DNA of 64,000 bases, taken from contig NZ_JAHKPT010000006.1 of the NCBI RefSeq assembly GCF_018860635.1, forward strand, positions 104,444 to 168,443. The letters run 5' to 3'. Each line of letters begins with the position of its first letter. Within the stretch, counting starts at the first letter, position 1. Source of the stretch: Aliiglaciecola lipolytica. GTDB taxonomy: Bacteria > Pseudomonadota > Gammaproteobacteria > Enterobacterales > Alteromonadaceae. The notes under the pieces were generated by a model. The model saw only the letters and a list, made by a program, of their open reading frames with translations. It did not search any database and was not told the origin of the DNA. Position numbers and translations under genes: made by a program. Shown here piece by piece: positions 26,746-37,234 of this stretch.

Positions 26746-28200
26746 TTACTTTCGTTTATTCAGAGGCACAAATAATGCCATCAATTCAGTGTGTGCAGTT
26801 TGTGGAAACATATCCATTACACATAATTTATCGAGTCTATAATTTTTTTCAATTAATTGTGCTGCATCACGGGCGAAAGTGGCAGGATTGCAGGACACAT
26901 AAAGAATATGAGATGGCTTTAAAGTAGCTAGCTGTTTAACAACAGCCAGTGCACCTTCTCGGGCAGGATCAAGTAACACTTTATTGCAGGTTTCAATTTG
27001 CTCATGCTCAGATAATTTTGTGCTATTCAAATCAGAATGAATGAAATGACAATTATTGAGTTTGTTGATAGTTGCATTATGTTGGGCTCTTTGCACCATT
27101 TTAGGTACACCTTCGACACCAACTAAACGGTCGCATTGAGCCGCAATGGGCAGGCTAAAATTACCAATTCCGCAAAATAAATCCAAAACAGCGTCAGATT
27201 TGTCTAACTCTAGCCAATCCATTGCTTGCTTGATCATGTTCTGATTAACCTGCGGATTTACCTGCACAAAATCATCATTGTGGATCTGCAGACTCAACTT
27301 AGGATTAATTTCATAAGCCAACTGCTTATCGCGCTGGGTAACAAACTCTTGTCTGTTTTGCTTATCTTCTAAAATTAACTGTAGACCATATTTTTCAGCA
27401 AACTCAGCACATAACGCACAATCTTGGTGACTCAAGGAGTGAATCGTGCGGATACAAACTTGTACACCATTATCAGCGTTTAGCAGACTAACATGACCTA
27501 TATTTGAAGGTGTTTGCAACTTAGCGAACATTTGTTGTAATGGCTCAATCAACTGCTCAAGTTGTTGGTTAAGCACAGGACATTGTTGCAAGCTAAATAT
27601 TTTATTACTGCCTTTGGTTCGAAAACCAAGCTTCAACGCATCTGGATTTCTCGCATCGACAGACAACCGTGTTTTACGTCGATACCCCGTTGGACTAGAG
27701 TGAAGTGCAGCTTGCCAATCTAAATTGGATTGTTTATCGCTGAACTTGCGCATCTTTTTATTTTTGCCTCCGCGAGTGGCTTTGCTAAGCACCCTTTTCG
27801 CCGGTGGCGCAGATTGATTAGTATCCAAGGCGGTGTGTAAGATTAGGTTTTGTATCGCGGCTTGCTTAAATTGCAACATCGCATCGGTTTGGCAATGTTG
27901 GGTTTGGCATCCACCACAGACATCAACATGTTCACAAAAAGGAAGCTGTCTAAATTCCGATGGCTGAAGAATGTTGAGTAAACGAGCATTACAGACTTTG
28001 CCACGATCTTCTGTTATTTCAACTTCGACGGTTTCGCCAGGTAAAACACCTTCGATAAAAATAAGCGGGTCGTGATCTGCACTAACACCTTGGGCCAAAT
28101 GATCTAAGTGAGAAATCGTCACGGTAACCCGCCGACCAATCAACTGACTCTTGGAAGCATCACTACTTTTGTTCTTTTTCGGTGAATAGAAGTTAACCAT
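26746..28200 (-). CDS. rlmD: 23S rRNA (uracil1939-C5)-methyltransferase RlmD
   Basis: A 484-residue SAM-dependent methyltransferase. An N-terminal TRAM domain is followed by the iron-sulfur cysteines (CEHVDVCGGCQTQHC) and then the Rossmann domain with DLFCGIGNFSLPIA, LLDPAREGA and the catalytic VSCNPATFARD. It methylates U1939 of 23S rRNA. An insertion of about 30 basic residues (around 155-180, RGGKNKKMRK) lies between the cluster and the catalytic domain and is not typical of E. coli RlmD. Confidence 0.93.
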   Translation of the reverse strand: MVNFYSPKKNKSSDASKSQLIGRRVTVTISHLDHLAQGVSADHDPLIFIEGVLPGETVEVEITEDRGKVCNARLLNILQPSEFRQLPFCEHVDVCGGCQTQHCQTDAMLQFKQAAIQNLILHTALDTNQSAPPAKRVLSKATRGGKNKKMRKFSDKQSNLDWQAALHSSPTGYRRKTRLSVDARNPDALKLGFRTKGSNKIFSLQQCPVLNQQLEQLIEPLQQMFAKLQTPSNIGHVSLLNADNGVQVCIRTIHSLSHQDCALCAEFAEKYGLQLILEDKQNRQEFVTQRDKQLAYEINPKLSLQIHNDDFVQVNPQVNQNMIKQAMDWLELDKSDAVLDLFCGIGNFSLPIAAQCDRLVGVEGVPKMVQRAQHNATINKLNNCHFIHSDLNSTKLSEHEQIETCNKVLLDPAREGALAVVKQLATLKPSHILYVSCNPATFARDAAQLIEKNYRLDKLCVMDMFPQTAHTELMALFVPLNKRK

Positions 28201-28202
28201 GA

Positions 28203-28586
28203 TTATTTACTCTGCTCCAAAATCACTGTGGCCATTGCATAGTGCTGCTCATCTGAAATAGACACCAAGGCATTATCAATACCACGCTGCTCACACAATT
28301 TTGCAAAGTGTCCACTAAAGCGAATTATAGGTTCACCCAACTCACCACTGGTAATTTCGATTTGTTGCCAACCCACACCATTCCCAATCCCCGTACCTAA
28401 GGCTTTAACTGCCGCTTCTTTAGCGGCAAATCGCTTCGCTAAATATCGTGAAGGATAAGGGTGTTCACGATAAATCTGCATTTCAGTGGACGTTAAAATA
28501 CGTAAAGGCAATCGATCTGATTTTTCAAGTTGTTTCTCTAATCGCACTATTTCTATAATGTCTGTACCCAGACCTAAAACGGCCAA
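28203..28586 (-). CDS. acpS: Holo-[acyl-carrier-protein] synthase AcpS
   Basis: A 127-residue phosphopantetheinyl transferase that activates ACP for fatty acid synthesis. The magnesium-binding motifs GLGTDIIEIVRLE and RFAAKEAAVKALGTGI are present. It begins with TTG at 28586, supported by an AGGG ribosome binding site 6 bases upstream and by the GTD start of the family. It lies 1 base after the pdxJ stop. Confidence 0.95.
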   Translation of the reverse strand: MAVLGLGTDIIEIVRLEKQLEKSDRLPLRILTSTEMQIYREHPYPSRYLAKRFAAKEAAVKALGTGIGNGVGWQQIEITSGELGEPIIRFSGHFAKLCEQRGIDNALVSISDEQHYAMATVILEQSK

Positions 28587-28587
28587 C

Positions 28588-29319
28588 TTATGCCCTCGCC
28601 TCTAACATCAGTCGTTTCATATCGGCAACCGCAGTGGCTAATCCATCAAACGCAGCACGGGCAATAATCGCATGGCCTATATTCAATTCAATAATTTCAT
28701 CCAATGCAGCAATCGGTTTGACGTTGTGATAATGCAAACCGTGACCGGCGTTAACCTTTAATCCCAAAGAATGGGCGTAACTTATCCCAGTTTTAAGCTT
28801 TTCCAACTCTACTAACATTTGAGCTTCGGTAGTCGCCTCGGCATATTGACCTGTATGTATTTCAATGTACGGCGCGCCCGCTTTTAGCGCAGCATCGATT
28901 TGATTCTTTTGCGCATCGATAAATAGCGACACTTGGATATTTTGTTCGCCCAATCGCGAACAAGCCTCTGTTAATTTACTGAGATTACCCGCAACATCTA
29001 AACCACCTTCAGTGGTAAGCTCCTGTCTTTTTTCAGGCACCAAGCAACAAAACTCAGGTTTAGTCTGGATAGCTATCGCGAGCATTTCTTCGGTCACTGC
29101 CATCTCTAAATTTAAGCGAGTATTGATGGTTTCTCGAAGCAGTCTCACATCGCGATCTTTAATGTGCCGGCGGTCTTCACGCAAGTGAACTGTGATCCCA
29201 TCAGCGCCTGCGCGCTCTGCAATATCGGCGGCATGCACAGGATCAGGGTATTGGGTTCCTCGCGCATTTCGCAATGTGGCGATGTGATCAATATTCACAC
29301 CCAAGAAGATATCACTCAT
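28588..29319 (-). CDS. pdxJ: Pyridoxine 5'-phosphate synthase PdxJ
   Basis: A 243-residue TIM-barrel enzyme that condenses 1-deoxyxylulose 5-phosphate with 3-amino-2-oxopropyl phosphate to pyridoxine 5'-phosphate. Typical blocks: [59 protein letters not shown] and [10 protein letters not shown]. It overlaps recO by 4 bases. Confidence 0.97.
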   Translation of the reverse strand: MSDIFLGVNIDHIATLRNARGTQYPDPVHAADIAERAGADGITVHLREDRRHIKDRDVRLLRETINTRLNLEMAVTEEMLAIAIQTKPEFCCLVPEKRQELTTEGGLDVAGNLSKLTEACSRLGEQNIQVSLFIDAQKNQIDAALKAGAPYIEIHTGQYAEATTEAQMLVELEKLKTGISYAHSLGLKVNAGHGLHYHNVKPIAALDEIIELNIGHAIIARAAFDGLATAVADMKRLMLEARA

Positions 29320-30050
29320 TCAGTTCGCTCCAATTTAATAAATAACTCTCTGCTTTTTAACGGTTTATCACCGATAATAGGTTTAAAAGCCATCCGTGTA
29401 ACACGCTTGGCAACTAGTAAACTTTGTTTGTCCCACTGAAAACTAGCAACATTTTCTAAATCTGTTCCTAGAAAACAATTAGCGGTTTGCTCCACCTGAT
29501 TAAGACGATAAAAACCGCGATCACTAATGAAACTATAATAGCCATTGGGTTCTAATTTGTCGCCAGAATGACAATCAGATTGCCAATCGAATCCGTAACC
29601 AATATTGTGAATCAGACTGATTTCAAATTCCCGTAATACAACTTCAATTGATTCATTGTTAGCAAGGCGAAGCAGGCTGGCCATATAAAGGTCAAACACT
29701 TCAGGATATGACACTTCTTTTGGCAATACTCGATTAAGCAGTTCATTCAAATACATTGCGGAAAATAATACTGCACCTTGCAACAAAAAAGCTCTGCCAT
29801 TTCCTTCAATTTGTGCAAGGTTTTTCAATTCATGCCTTCCACTGAACGTTAGGCTCAGGGGTTGGAATGGCTGTAGAAGACTCTTTTTTTCATTCGACTT
29901 GGCGCTTTTACCGCCTCTGACTCCGCGGCACACGGCAGAGATACGCCCCTGTTGCTTAGTGAAAAAATCTACAAGAAAACTGGTTTCCCGATATTGTCGT
30001 CGATGAAGAACTAACCCATTGAGCATTGCATTGTGCTCAGCCATCGCCAA
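29316..30050 (-). CDS. recO: DNA repair protein RecO
   Basis: A 244-residue RecFOR mediator that loads RecA on SSB-coated DNA. The OB-fold N-terminus ([34 protein letters not shown]) is followed by a helical C-terminal domain ([18 protein letters not shown]). It overlaps pdxJ by 4 bases and follows a small conserved gene by 5 bases. Confidence 0.93.
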   Translation of the reverse strand: MAMAEHNAMLNGLVLHRRQYRETSFLVDFFTKQQGRISAVCRGVRGGKSAKSNEKKSLLQPFQPLSLTFSGRHELKNLAQIEGNGRAFLLQGAVLFSAMYLNELLNRVLPKEVSYPEVFDLYMASLLRLANNESIEVVLREFEISLIHNIGYGFDWQSDCHSGDKLEPNGYYSFISDRGFYRLNQVEQTANCFLGTDLENVASFQWDKQSLLVAKRVTRMAFKPIIGDKPLKSRELFIKLERTE

Positions 30051-30055
30051 AATTC

Positions 30056-30334
30056 CTAAGCTATTTTGATTCTAACCACTTTCATCGCTTCAAATTCTAT
30101 TCCCGCAACAGTTTCAACTATTGGGTAATAAGTAAGATTCACCTGACAACCATTGAGGTTTTTGTATTGTTTCTTACGACGAAATTTAAAAGGCACGTCT
30201 TGTCCTTCAACCATCACTGTATTCATGATCCAGTCTTCATCTTTGCGTTGTACATGAGAAACTACTTTCATCATCTCGGAATGAATCAAGTTGTCATGTT
30301 TATCCAGTAATTTGGAAATGTTGGATTTGGCCAT
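30056..30334 (-). CDS. Conserved hypothetical protein, first gene of the recO operon
   Basis: A 92-residue soluble protein with no domain I recognise. It is basic and charged (MVEGQDVPFKFRRKKQYKNLNG) with beta-strand-like stretches at the C-terminus (EFEAMKVVRIKIA); there is no signal peptide or membrane segment. Codon use looks like the neighbours and the spacing of 5 bases to recO supports a real gene. It is the first gene of the operon and may be specific to this lineage. Confidence 0.7.
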   Translation of the reverse strand: MAKSNISKLLDKHDNLIHSEMMKVVSHVQRKDEDWIMNTVMVEGQDVPFKFRRKKQYKNLNGCQVNLTYYPIVETVAGIEFEAMKVVRIKIA

Positions 30335-30353
30335 AATCTTCTTAGTCTAAATG

Positions 30354-30375
30354 TTTAAGGTAAATTTAAGGTAAC
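30354..30375. repeat. Tandem 11-bp direct repeat upstream of the recO operon
   Basis: TTTAAGGTAAA is followed immediately by TTTAAGGTAAC, about 20 bases before the first start codon. Direct repeats one helical turn apart are typical of response-regulator or other tandem-dimer binding sites, but this one could be chance in AT-rich DNA. The remainder of 30335-30696 holds no recognisable gene. Confidence 0.35.
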
Positions 30376-30696
30376 CAAAGCTAAGTAAATATACTTAAAG
30401 ACGAAATATTACCTCTTTATTCATCTCTTCTATGGTTGCAGCTTCTGTATAATAACATTTACCGTGTGAAAATGGACAATAAAGCACAATCCTCCTTCCT
30501 AGTTACGGATTAAGCCCCTGAGTCTAAATTAAATTGTCCGATAACAAGCCCCTGATTTAGCACGACCTTTAGCCACTAAACGTAACCGCAAAGAGATTTC
30601 TTAGTATTTTTTCCGCCTAATTTTTATACTAAAGTTGAATGGTGTTTATTGGCTGGTTTGTTAAAGTCCTACGCTCAGTAAATATAGGTTTAAGTA

Positions 30697-32160
30697 ATGG
30701 TCCAAAAATGGCGAAGATACTTCAAGAATAAAGTTATAGTTGCCATAGTTGCATTCATTTTTGCAGTGGCCTTAAGCGCAATTATTTCACTTTTGAAGTC
30801 AGTAGAAACACAAAGTCTATTGGAGCAAGAGAGCCTTACCCCTGCCTTCAATTTAGTCTCAGAAGAAATCGTAAAACCTTTGTTTATCGCTGAAACAATA
30901 GCGCGGGCATCAAGCCTGAAAACGTTGATGAATGACACAGTTATCGATCAAATCGCAATTGAACAGAAGCTCAAAGATTTATCGGAAGAATTCAAAATGG
31001 AGTTTTTTGTTGCCAACGAAAGCAACCGAACTCAATATAATTCCGATGGTCCATCATTGGCTTTGGATGAAAATAAAGTTGAATGGTATTTTCGCGCCAA
31101 AAAAACCAAGCATAAAATCGTCGGCATATTAGGCAATCGCCAAGATATACGCATTTATTATGATGTAAAAGTACATAATGACGAAGGTGAGTTTCTTGGG
31201 TTCATAGGGCTAAACAAAAAATTAACTACTTTCATAAATGCCTTCGACGATTTTAAAAGACAATATGGTTACGATTTTGTTTTCGTTGATCACAATGACA
31301 ACATTGTACTGTCTTCTGACACAAACTTGGTAGCTGATGGCAAGCGCATCTTGCAGCTAAATCAACTGCCTTGGTATGCCCCATTTATTTCTAAACGAAA
31401 TAATATCAACCACTATAACAATTATCTTGTTGAAGTAGCAGGAGATGACTTGCTCATTGCAGAGGCAGATTTCGAGTCATTAAATTGGAAAATGTTTTTA
31501 ATCAACCCTTTGAAAGTTCGTCAGATTGCTGCAACTGAAGACTTTATAATTCAAACCGTTTACATCATTATCGCAATCTTTACTGCAATTTTGATTATTT
31601 GGTTAATCGGCAAGTCGTTACAAGGTGAATTTGCAAAACGCCATCAAAGAGATCCATTAACTCAACTTCCCAATAGAGCACATTTAGCTTGGCACTATGA
31701 AAAAGTAGCCAGAATGAATAAATCCATTGCTGTGATAATGGTGGATTTAGATCACTTTAAGGATATAAACGATACTTACGGTCATAGCGTTGGTGATAAG
31801 GCATTGTGTGAAGTCGCCACTTTACTTCAGTCTTTTCTAAGGGATATTGATATTGTCGCTAGATGGGGCGGAGAAGAGTTCGTTATTCTGCTCCCTGCAG
31901 CGGATATTACGATTGCTAATCACATCGCAGACAGGGCGCGAACAGTTATCGCCAAACATATCTTTGTTGCAGATAAAAAAGTGATTCAAATTACCGCTAG
32001 TTTTGGGATAAGCGCAGATACGGGTAAATCTAATTTGACACAACTTATCGACAGTGCAGATGCAGCTTTGTATGAGGCCAAAAATAGCGGGCGTAACAAA
32101 GTATGCTCGGTGAAACAGCCCGTACGTAGTAATCCACAAAAGACCTATGCCCACGGATAA
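30697..32160 (+). CDS. Membrane diguanylate cyclase (GGDEF)
   Basis: A 487-residue protein. Membrane segment 1 (about 12-34) and segment 2 (about 283-305) enclose a periplasmic sensor of about 250 residues, probably Cache-like. The GGDEF domain (about 318-475) has DPLTQLPNRA, MVDLDHFKDINDTYGH and active-site GGEEF (391-395). An inhibitory I-site RDID (382-385) lies five residues before the active site. It should make cyclic di-GMP with product inhibition in response to an extracytoplasmic signal. No EAL domain is present and the ligand is unknown. Confidence 0.9.
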   Translation: MVQKWRRYFKNKVIVAIVAFIFAVALSAIISLLKSVETQSLLEQESLTPAFNLVSEEIVKPLFIAETIARASSLKTLMNDTVIDQIAIEQKLKDLSEEFKMEFFVANESNRTQYNSDGPSLALDENKVEWYFRAKKTKHKIVGILGNRQDIRIYYDVKVHNDEGEFLGFIGLNKKLTTFINAFDDFKRQYGYDFVFVDHNDNIVLSSDTNLVADGKRILQLNQLPWYAPFISKRNNINHYNNYLVEVAGDDLLIAEADFESLNWKMFLINPLKVRQIAATEDFIIQTVYIIIAIFTAILIIWLIGKSLQGEFAKRHQRDPLTQLPNRAHLAWHYEKVARMNKSIAVIMVDLDHFKDINDTYGHSVGDKALCEVATLLQSFLRDIDIVARWGGEEFVILLPAADITIANHIADRARTVIAKHIFVADKKVIQITASFGISADTGKSNLTQLIDSADAALYEAKNSGRNKVCSVKQPVRSNPQKTYAHG

Positions 32161-32277
32161 CCCTTGACTTAGGCTGCCTGCAGTTCACCTGATCACTTCA
32201 TTTGAGTTGTATTAGTTGCCTAGGCCTTTTGCTATACTCCCTTGCAATTAAAACTGTTCATTTTTTAAGGCTGTAGA

Positions 32278-32931
32278 GTGGTTAAAACGATCTGGTGTAA
32301 TGTGGTTTTGCTGTGTTGTTTGCAAATATTAGTGGGCTGCCAGCAAGAGCCAGCCAAAACGGATGCAATGTTGTACCGAGAAGCAACTGTTACGCAAGCA
32401 CAAATCCCCCTCGATAAAGCCTTGTTGTTATTAACCCCTGAAGTCAGAAATGCCCCTATGGCAAATCTAGATACCTTAATTATTGCCAACCAAGGGTTGC
32501 GCGATGCTCGCCAGGTTTATGCAAAAAATAATATTACCCATTATCAAGATGAAAAATTAACTGAGCTCGAAGGGGTAATTCAAGCGTTGGAACCAAACCT
32601 GGTAGACAGAGCCAAATCTCTACTCAATCAAGTGGTTGATCGCACATCTGAATTACGTAAACAGATTGAAGAAGCCAAAAACCAACCGTTCAGCGCCAGA
32701 GGGAATGACACGGCGCAATTAGTCGAATTCCTTGGCAAACAATATAACGAGGATGTGAAAGACTGTTGCTTGAATCAACTTTCGCAAATTGATCAGTTGC
32801 TCAAAAGCAAATCCAAGGAACACAGAGAATTAATCATTTTAATTCGCTCAATCAACCAAGAATTAGCAACTGTTATAAAACAAAAAGACTATGCAGATAA
32901 GCTTAAAAGTCGGATTCAAGCTTCGCTATAA
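32278..32931 (+). CDS. Hypothetical lipoprotein
   Basis: A 217-residue predicted lipoprotein not recognised by family. The signal peptide ends ILVGC (Cys21) and the mature part is largely helical with coiled-coil character (LLNQVVDRTSELRKQIEEAKN; later QLSQIDQLLKSKSKEHRELIILIRSI). It starts with GTG 32278 with AAGG 7 bases upstream. The 3' end overlaps the convergent mutT by 29 bases. Function is unknown. Confidence 0.7.
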   Translation: MVKTIWCNVVLLCCLQILVGCQQEPAKTDAMLYREATVTQAQIPLDKALLLLTPEVRNAPMANLDTLIIANQGLRDARQVYAKNNITHYQDEKLTELEGVIQALEPNLVDRAKSLLNQVVDRTSELRKQIEEAKNQPFSARGNDTAQLVEFLGKQYNEDVKDCCLNQLSQIDQLLKSKSKEHRELIILIRSINQELATVIKQKDYADKLKSRIQASL

Positions 32932-33292
32932 TGGCTTGATTCGCTGCCGGAAAGGTCAAGCTAGCAAGGCTATCGATAGCCACCCACTGAGTTAGTTGAC
33001 CTTCTTTTCCGCAGGGCTCATTGCTAAATTGTTCAACTAATTGAATATGTAAACGAACTTGTTTATCTCCGTAATCATGTTCAATTAACATAAATTCAGA
33101 CTGCGAAACAACATCGATACCAACCTCTTCATGTAACTCGCGCGCTGTGGCTTGGGCAACGGTTTCGTTTGCTTCAATCTTGCCGCCAGGAAACTCCCAT
33201 AACCCTCCTTGATGCAAATCGTCAGCTCGCTTACTAATAAAGATTAGATTATCCCGTTTAATGACGCCAACCGCCACGTCTACAATTTTCAT
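32903..33292 (-). CDS. mutT: 8-oxo-dGTP diphosphatase MutT
   Basis: A 129-residue Nudix hydrolase with a complete Nudix box (GGKIEANETVAQATARELHEEVGI) and the MutT-like GGLWEFPGG. It removes 8-oxo-dGTP from the nucleotide pool. It lies downstream of secA, as in E. coli, with a terminator between. Its last 29 bases overlap the convergent lipoprotein gene. Confidence 0.92.
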   Translation of the reverse strand: MKIVDVAVGVIKRDNLIFISKRADDLHQGGLWEFPGGKIEANETVAQATARELHEEVGIDVVSQSEFMLIEHDYGDKQVRLHIQLVEQFSNEPCGKEGQLTQWVAIDSLASLTFPAANQAIIAKLESDF

Positions 33293-33306
33293 TCGTTAAT
33301 TTCCAC

Positions 33307-33332
33307 AAAAAAAGGGCAAAAATGCCCTTTTT
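33307..33332 (-). terminator. Terminator after secA
   Basis: GGGCA-AAAA-TGCCC flanked by seven A and five T. On the minus strand it follows the secA stop by 17 bases and separates secA from mutT. Confidence 0.85.
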
Positions 33333-33348
33333 ATATATTCAAATAAGG

Positions 33349-36069
33349 TTAACTTAGTTTACCGTGACACTGCTTGTATTTTTTACCTGAACCACAAGGA
33401 CAGGGATCATTACGGCCAACTTTAGCGCCTTCACGCACTGTTGTTGTAGGTCCAGCGTTAGCACTTTGCTCTGGCTCATTTGGCGATTCATGTTCGTAAC
33501 TCTTTTGAACTTCATCGGCTTGCCTACGTTGCTCTTCAACTGCTTCAACATCAGATTCGGCTTTAACCCGTACCTTGCTAAGAATGTTGATCACTTCGAC
33601 TTTAAGATTCTCTAGCATCTCAGAAAATAGTTGGAAAGATTCACGTTTGTATTCTTGTTTTGGATTTTTCTGAGCATAGCCTCGTAAATGAATACCTTGG
33701 CGTAAATGATCCATCGCAGCCAAATGTTCTTTCCACGAACTATCCAGATTTTGCAACATGACTGCTTTTTCAAATTGACGCATAACATCTGCACCAACCG
33801 CCTCTTCTTTTTCTTTGTAGGCGTCATTTACACCAGCATGGATACGTTCACGTAGCTTTTCTTCGAATAATTTGTCGTCTTCATCTAGCCACTTCTGGAT
33901 GGGTAATTCCAATAAGAAGTCACCTTGAATACGCTCTTCTAAACCGGCAACATCCCACATCTCTTCAAGAGATTGAGGCGGTATGTAGTCGTCAATAACA
34001 CTATTGACTACATCTTCTCTGATTGCCTGAATGGTTTCACTGATTTCACCTTCATCTAACAACTCATTACGTTGTTCGTAAATTACTTTACGTTGATCAT
34101 TGGCTACATCATCATATTCTAAAAGCTGTTTACGCATATCGAAGTTGCGTCCTTCAACTTTACGTTGCGCATTTTCGATGGCACGTGTCACCCAAGGGTG
34201 TTCAATAGCTTCACCGTGTTCCATGCCTAAGCGTTTCATCATATTGCCCATTTTTTCAGAAGCAAAAATACGCATTAGTGCATCTTCTAATGATAGATAG
34301 AAACGTGAAGAACCTGGGTCACCTTGACGACCAGAACGACCACGTAATTGATTATCAATACGTCTTGATTCGTGACGCTCAGTACCAATGATATGTAGTC
34401 CACCAGCTTCAATAACTTTCTTGTGATCTTCTTCCCACTGCGCTTTGATTTTGGCTACTTTTTCAGGTTTAGGGTCATGTATTTTTGCAACTTCAGATTG
34501 CCAGTTACCACCCAACACTATATCTGTACCACGACCAGCCATGTTAGTCGCTATTGTCACCGCACCAGGACGACCTGCCTGTGCGACAATATCGGCTTCA
34601 CGCAAATGTTGTTTGGCGTTCAATACTTCATGGGGAATCTTAGCTTTTTTCAAGACTCGCGAAAGCAACTCTGAATTTTCAATGGAAACTGTACCCACCA
34701 AAGTTGGTTGACCACGTTTAACACATTCTTTTATGTCTTCAACTATCGCTTCGTATTTCTCTTCGGCAGTTAGGTAAATTAAGTCTGCTTTATCGTCACG
34801 AAGCATAGGTTTGTTGGTTGGAATAACCACAGTTTCCAAACCATAAATATGGTTAAACTCAAATGCTTCAGTATCAGCTGTCCCCGTCATACCTGCCAGT
34901 TTTTCATAAAGTCGGAAGTAGTTCTGGAACGTTATTGAGGCAAGTGTTTGGTTTTCGTTTTGAATTTTCACACCTTCTTTAGCTTCAACAGCCTGATGTA
35001 AACCTTCTGACCAACGGCGTCCTTCCATAGTACGGCCGGTATGTTCATCAACAATGACTATCTCGTCGCCATTGACTATGTAGTCAACGTCTTTATTAAA
35101 TAATTTATGGGCTCTCAAAGCAGCATTAACGTGATGCAGTAAAGAAATATTTGAAGCTGCGAATAATGATTCATCCTGCGGCAAGATACCGTTTTCTTTG
35201 AGTATTTCTTCAACGTGAATCTGACCACGTTCAGTTAAGTGAATTTGCTTACCTTTTTCATCGATGGTGAAATCACCTTCACCTTCACGGCCCGCTTCAT
35301 CGCCTTCTTTATCTTCGTCAGCTTGTTGCACTAAATGTGGAATAATTAAGTTAATTTGGCGATATAACTCTGAACTGTCTTCCGCCTGACCAGATATAAT
35401 AAGTGGTGTTCTGGCTTCATCAATCAGAATGGAATCAACTTCATCTATTACTGCAAAATACAGTTTCTTTTGAACACGGTCATTGGGACTAAACGCCATA
35501 TTGTCGCGAAGATAATCGAAACCAAATTCGTTGTTGGTACCGTAAGTAATATCCGCTGCGTAGGCTTCTTTTTTCTCAGCATGGGACATACCAGGAACAT
35601 TACAACCCACTGTCAAACCCAGGAATTCAAATAATGGACGACTCCAATCAGCATCACGTTTAGCCAAGTAATCGTTTACGGTTATAACATGCACGCCCTT
35701 ACCAGATAAACCATTCAAATAAGCAGGCAACGTAGAAGTAAGGGTTTTACCCTCACCGGTACGCATCTCAGCAATTTTACCTTCATGCAGCACTTGGCCA
35801 CCGACCATTTGCACATCAAAATGACGCATCGAGAAAACCCGTTTACTGGCTTCTCTTACAACAGCAAAAGCTTCAACCATGATGTCATCTAGACTAACGC
35901 CATCTTGAATGCGTTGCTTAAACTCAACCGTTTTAGCTTTAAGCTGCTCATCGTCCAAGGCTTCGAACTCAGGCTCTAAGGCGTTAATTTCGACAACACG
36001 TTTGTTAAGTTTTTTTAGCAGGCGGTCATTACGACTACCGAAAATTTTTCTGAATATACTCGAAAACAT
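33349..36069 (-). CDS. secA: Preprotein translocase ATPase SecA
   Basis: A 906-residue motor of Sec export. Nucleotide-binding domain 1 has [19 protein letters not shown] and [14 protein letters not shown], followed by the preprotein-crosslinking domain. Nucleotide-binding domain 2 has [14 protein letters not shown] and [13 protein letters not shown]. The helical wing/scaffold follows, and the C-terminal zinc motif [19 protein letters not shown] contacts SecB. No secM lies upstream; that place is held by an M23 peptidase. Confidence 0.97.
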   Translation of the reverse strand: MFSSIFRKIFGSRNDRLLKKLNKRVVEINALEPEFEALDDEQLKAKTVEFKQRIQDGVSLDDIMVEAFAVVREASKRVFSMRHFDVQMVGGQVLHEGKIAEMRTGEGKTLTSTLPAYLNGLSGKGVHVITVNDYLAKRDADWSRPLFEFLGLTVGCNVPGMSHAEKKEAYAADITYGTNNEFGFDYLRDNMAFSPNDRVQKKLYFAVIDEVDSILIDEARTPLIISGQAEDSSELYRQINLIIPHLVQQADEDKEGDEAGREGEGDFTIDEKGKQIHLTERGQIHVEEILKENGILPQDESLFAASNISLLHHVNAALRAHKLFNKDVDYIVNGDEIVIVDEHTGRTMEGRRWSEGLHQAVEAKEGVKIQNENQTLASITFQNYFRLYEKLAGMTGTADTEAFEFNHIYGLETVVIPTNKPMLRDDKADLIYLTAEEKYEAIVEDIKECVKRGQPTLVGTVSIENSELLSRVLKKAKIPHEVLNAKQHLREADIVAQAGRPGAVTIATNMAGRGTDIVLGGNWQSEVAKIHDPKPEKVAKIKAQWEEDHKKVIEAGGLHIIGTERHESRRIDNQLRGRSGRQGDPGSSRFYLSLEDALMRIFASEKMGNMMKRLGMEHGEAIEHPWVTRAIENAQRKVEGRNFDMRKQLLEYDDVANDQRKVIYEQRNELLDEGEISETIQAIREDVVNSVIDDYIPPQSLEEMWDVAGLEERIQGDFLLELPIQKWLDEDDKLFEEKLRERIHAGVNDAYKEKEEAVGADVMRQFEKAVMLQNLDSSWKEHLAAMDHLRQGIHLRGYAQKNPKQEYKRESFQLFSEMLENLKVEVINILSKVRVKAESDVEAVEEQRRQADEVQKSYEHESPNEPEQSANAGPTTTVREGAKVGRNDPCPCGSGKKYKQCHGKLS

Positions 36070-36100
36070 CGATTTACAGCTTCCAATCTAATAGAGAGAT

Positions 36101-36131
36101 AAAACAATCGGCTCCCAATGGAGCCGATTTT
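36101..36131 (-). terminator. Terminator between the M23 peptidase gene and secA
   Basis: A 10-bp stem (AATCGGCTCC and GGAGCCGATT, 4-nt loop) with short T-rich flanks on both sides. It lies just downstream of the M23 gene on the minus strand, so it probably limits read-through into secA. Confidence 0.7.
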
Positions 36132-36156
36132 CAAATTTACGTGGTTAAATCACTTA

Positions 36157-37059
36157 TCACTTTCGATAAACAAACGGCAGCGGATCTTGCTGCTTGCCAT
36201 TTTTAATCACTTCGTAATGCACATGAACGCCTGTTGACCGTCCGGTACTTCCCATAAGGGCTATTTCTTGGCCTTTGGTGACCACATCCCCAATCTTAAC
36301 ACTTATGCCTTGATTGTGACCATAACGTGTGACAAGACCATTGCCATGATCAATCTCAACTAATTGACCATAACCATATCGCTCCCCCGCCCATGTTACT
36401 AGGCCAGCTCCGGTAGACACAACAGCGTCACCTTGTTTGCCAGCAAAATCGAGACCTTTATGCATTGTCGGCAAGCCACTAAATGGGTCTTTCCGCACAC
36501 CATAGTATGAAGATAACCACCCTGAGGTGATTGGACGCCCTTCTAAATGAGTCTGATCGTCTATATGGTGATTCATCATGATGGATTCAAGGGCTGCAAG
36601 TTGTTGAGTTTTACTATCTAAGCTTTCAAGCATCGAATCAATGCGCTCCAGCAACTCATTACTGCCTTGAATAGTAATAACTGAATCGGTGATTGGACCA
36701 CCAACACTACTCAACTCTTGGAAGCCAAACTCATCTTGATTTAAACCAGCTTGTTCTACCAACCTTGCCCCTAACGCATTGACACGTTGAATCTGGCTTT
36801 GCACGTCTGCCAAATTAAGCATAATGCCAGCTAATTGTTGTTCTGTTGCTGATTTTAGCTCTGATACGTCTCGTTTTTGCTCAATAAAGCCGCTTTTTGC
36901 ATACTCTATACGAGCATGAGACTCATCAATCTTATGATTAGTGCGACTTGAAAGCATAACCAGCCCGCATACCAAAACAAAGCCGACAACCAATCGCCGC
37001 TTTCCTATGTGATAGGAAAACTCCGTTGATTTGCCTTTATAATGTAGTGTTAAACTCAT
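36157..37059 (-). CDS. M23-family metallopeptidase (LytM domain)
   Basis: A 300-residue inner-membrane-anchored peptidase. An N-terminal membrane segment (about 23-38) is followed by a coiled coil (about 45-100, 130-160) and a LytM domain (about 175-300). Both zinc motifs are intact: HKGLD (His200, Asp204) and HVH (His279, His281), so it should be active, unlike EnvC/NlpD-type regulators. It would cut peptidoglycan cross-links. It occupies the lpxC-secA interval where E. coli has secM. Confidence 0.88.
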   Translation of the reverse strand: MSLTLHYKGKSTEFSYHIGKRRLVVGFVLVCGLVMLSSRTNHKIDESHARIEYAKSGFIEQKRDVSELKSATEQQLAGIMLNLADVQSQIQRVNALGARLVEQAGLNQDEFGFQELSSVGGPITDSVITIQGSNELLERIDSMLESLDSKTQQLAALESIMMNHHIDDQTHLEGRPITSGWLSSYYGVRKDPFSGLPTMHKGLDFAGKQGDAVVSTGAGLVTWAGERYGYGQLVEIDHGNGLVTRYGHNQGISVKIGDVVTKGQEIALMGSTGRSTGVHVHYEVIKNGKQQDPLPFVYRK

Positions 37060-37234
37060 GTAAGGTATTCTCGTGATTATTTAGCTGGAATGGATACTAA
37101 ACCTGTTAGCCCTAGGTTAATAGCTCTAATAGGTATCTGGAAACAATCCAACCGATTACTTTTCATACAGTTTCATTGGCTTTTTGTTCGTTATTTTTCG
37201 CCAAGCTGCATTTCGTTTTTTTCTAACCCCAAAC

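Noticed and set aside
30335..30696. Possible riboswitch upstream of the GGDEF gene
   Set aside because: I looked for cyclic di-GMP riboswitch features and saw none; AT-rich sequence with no convincing structure.
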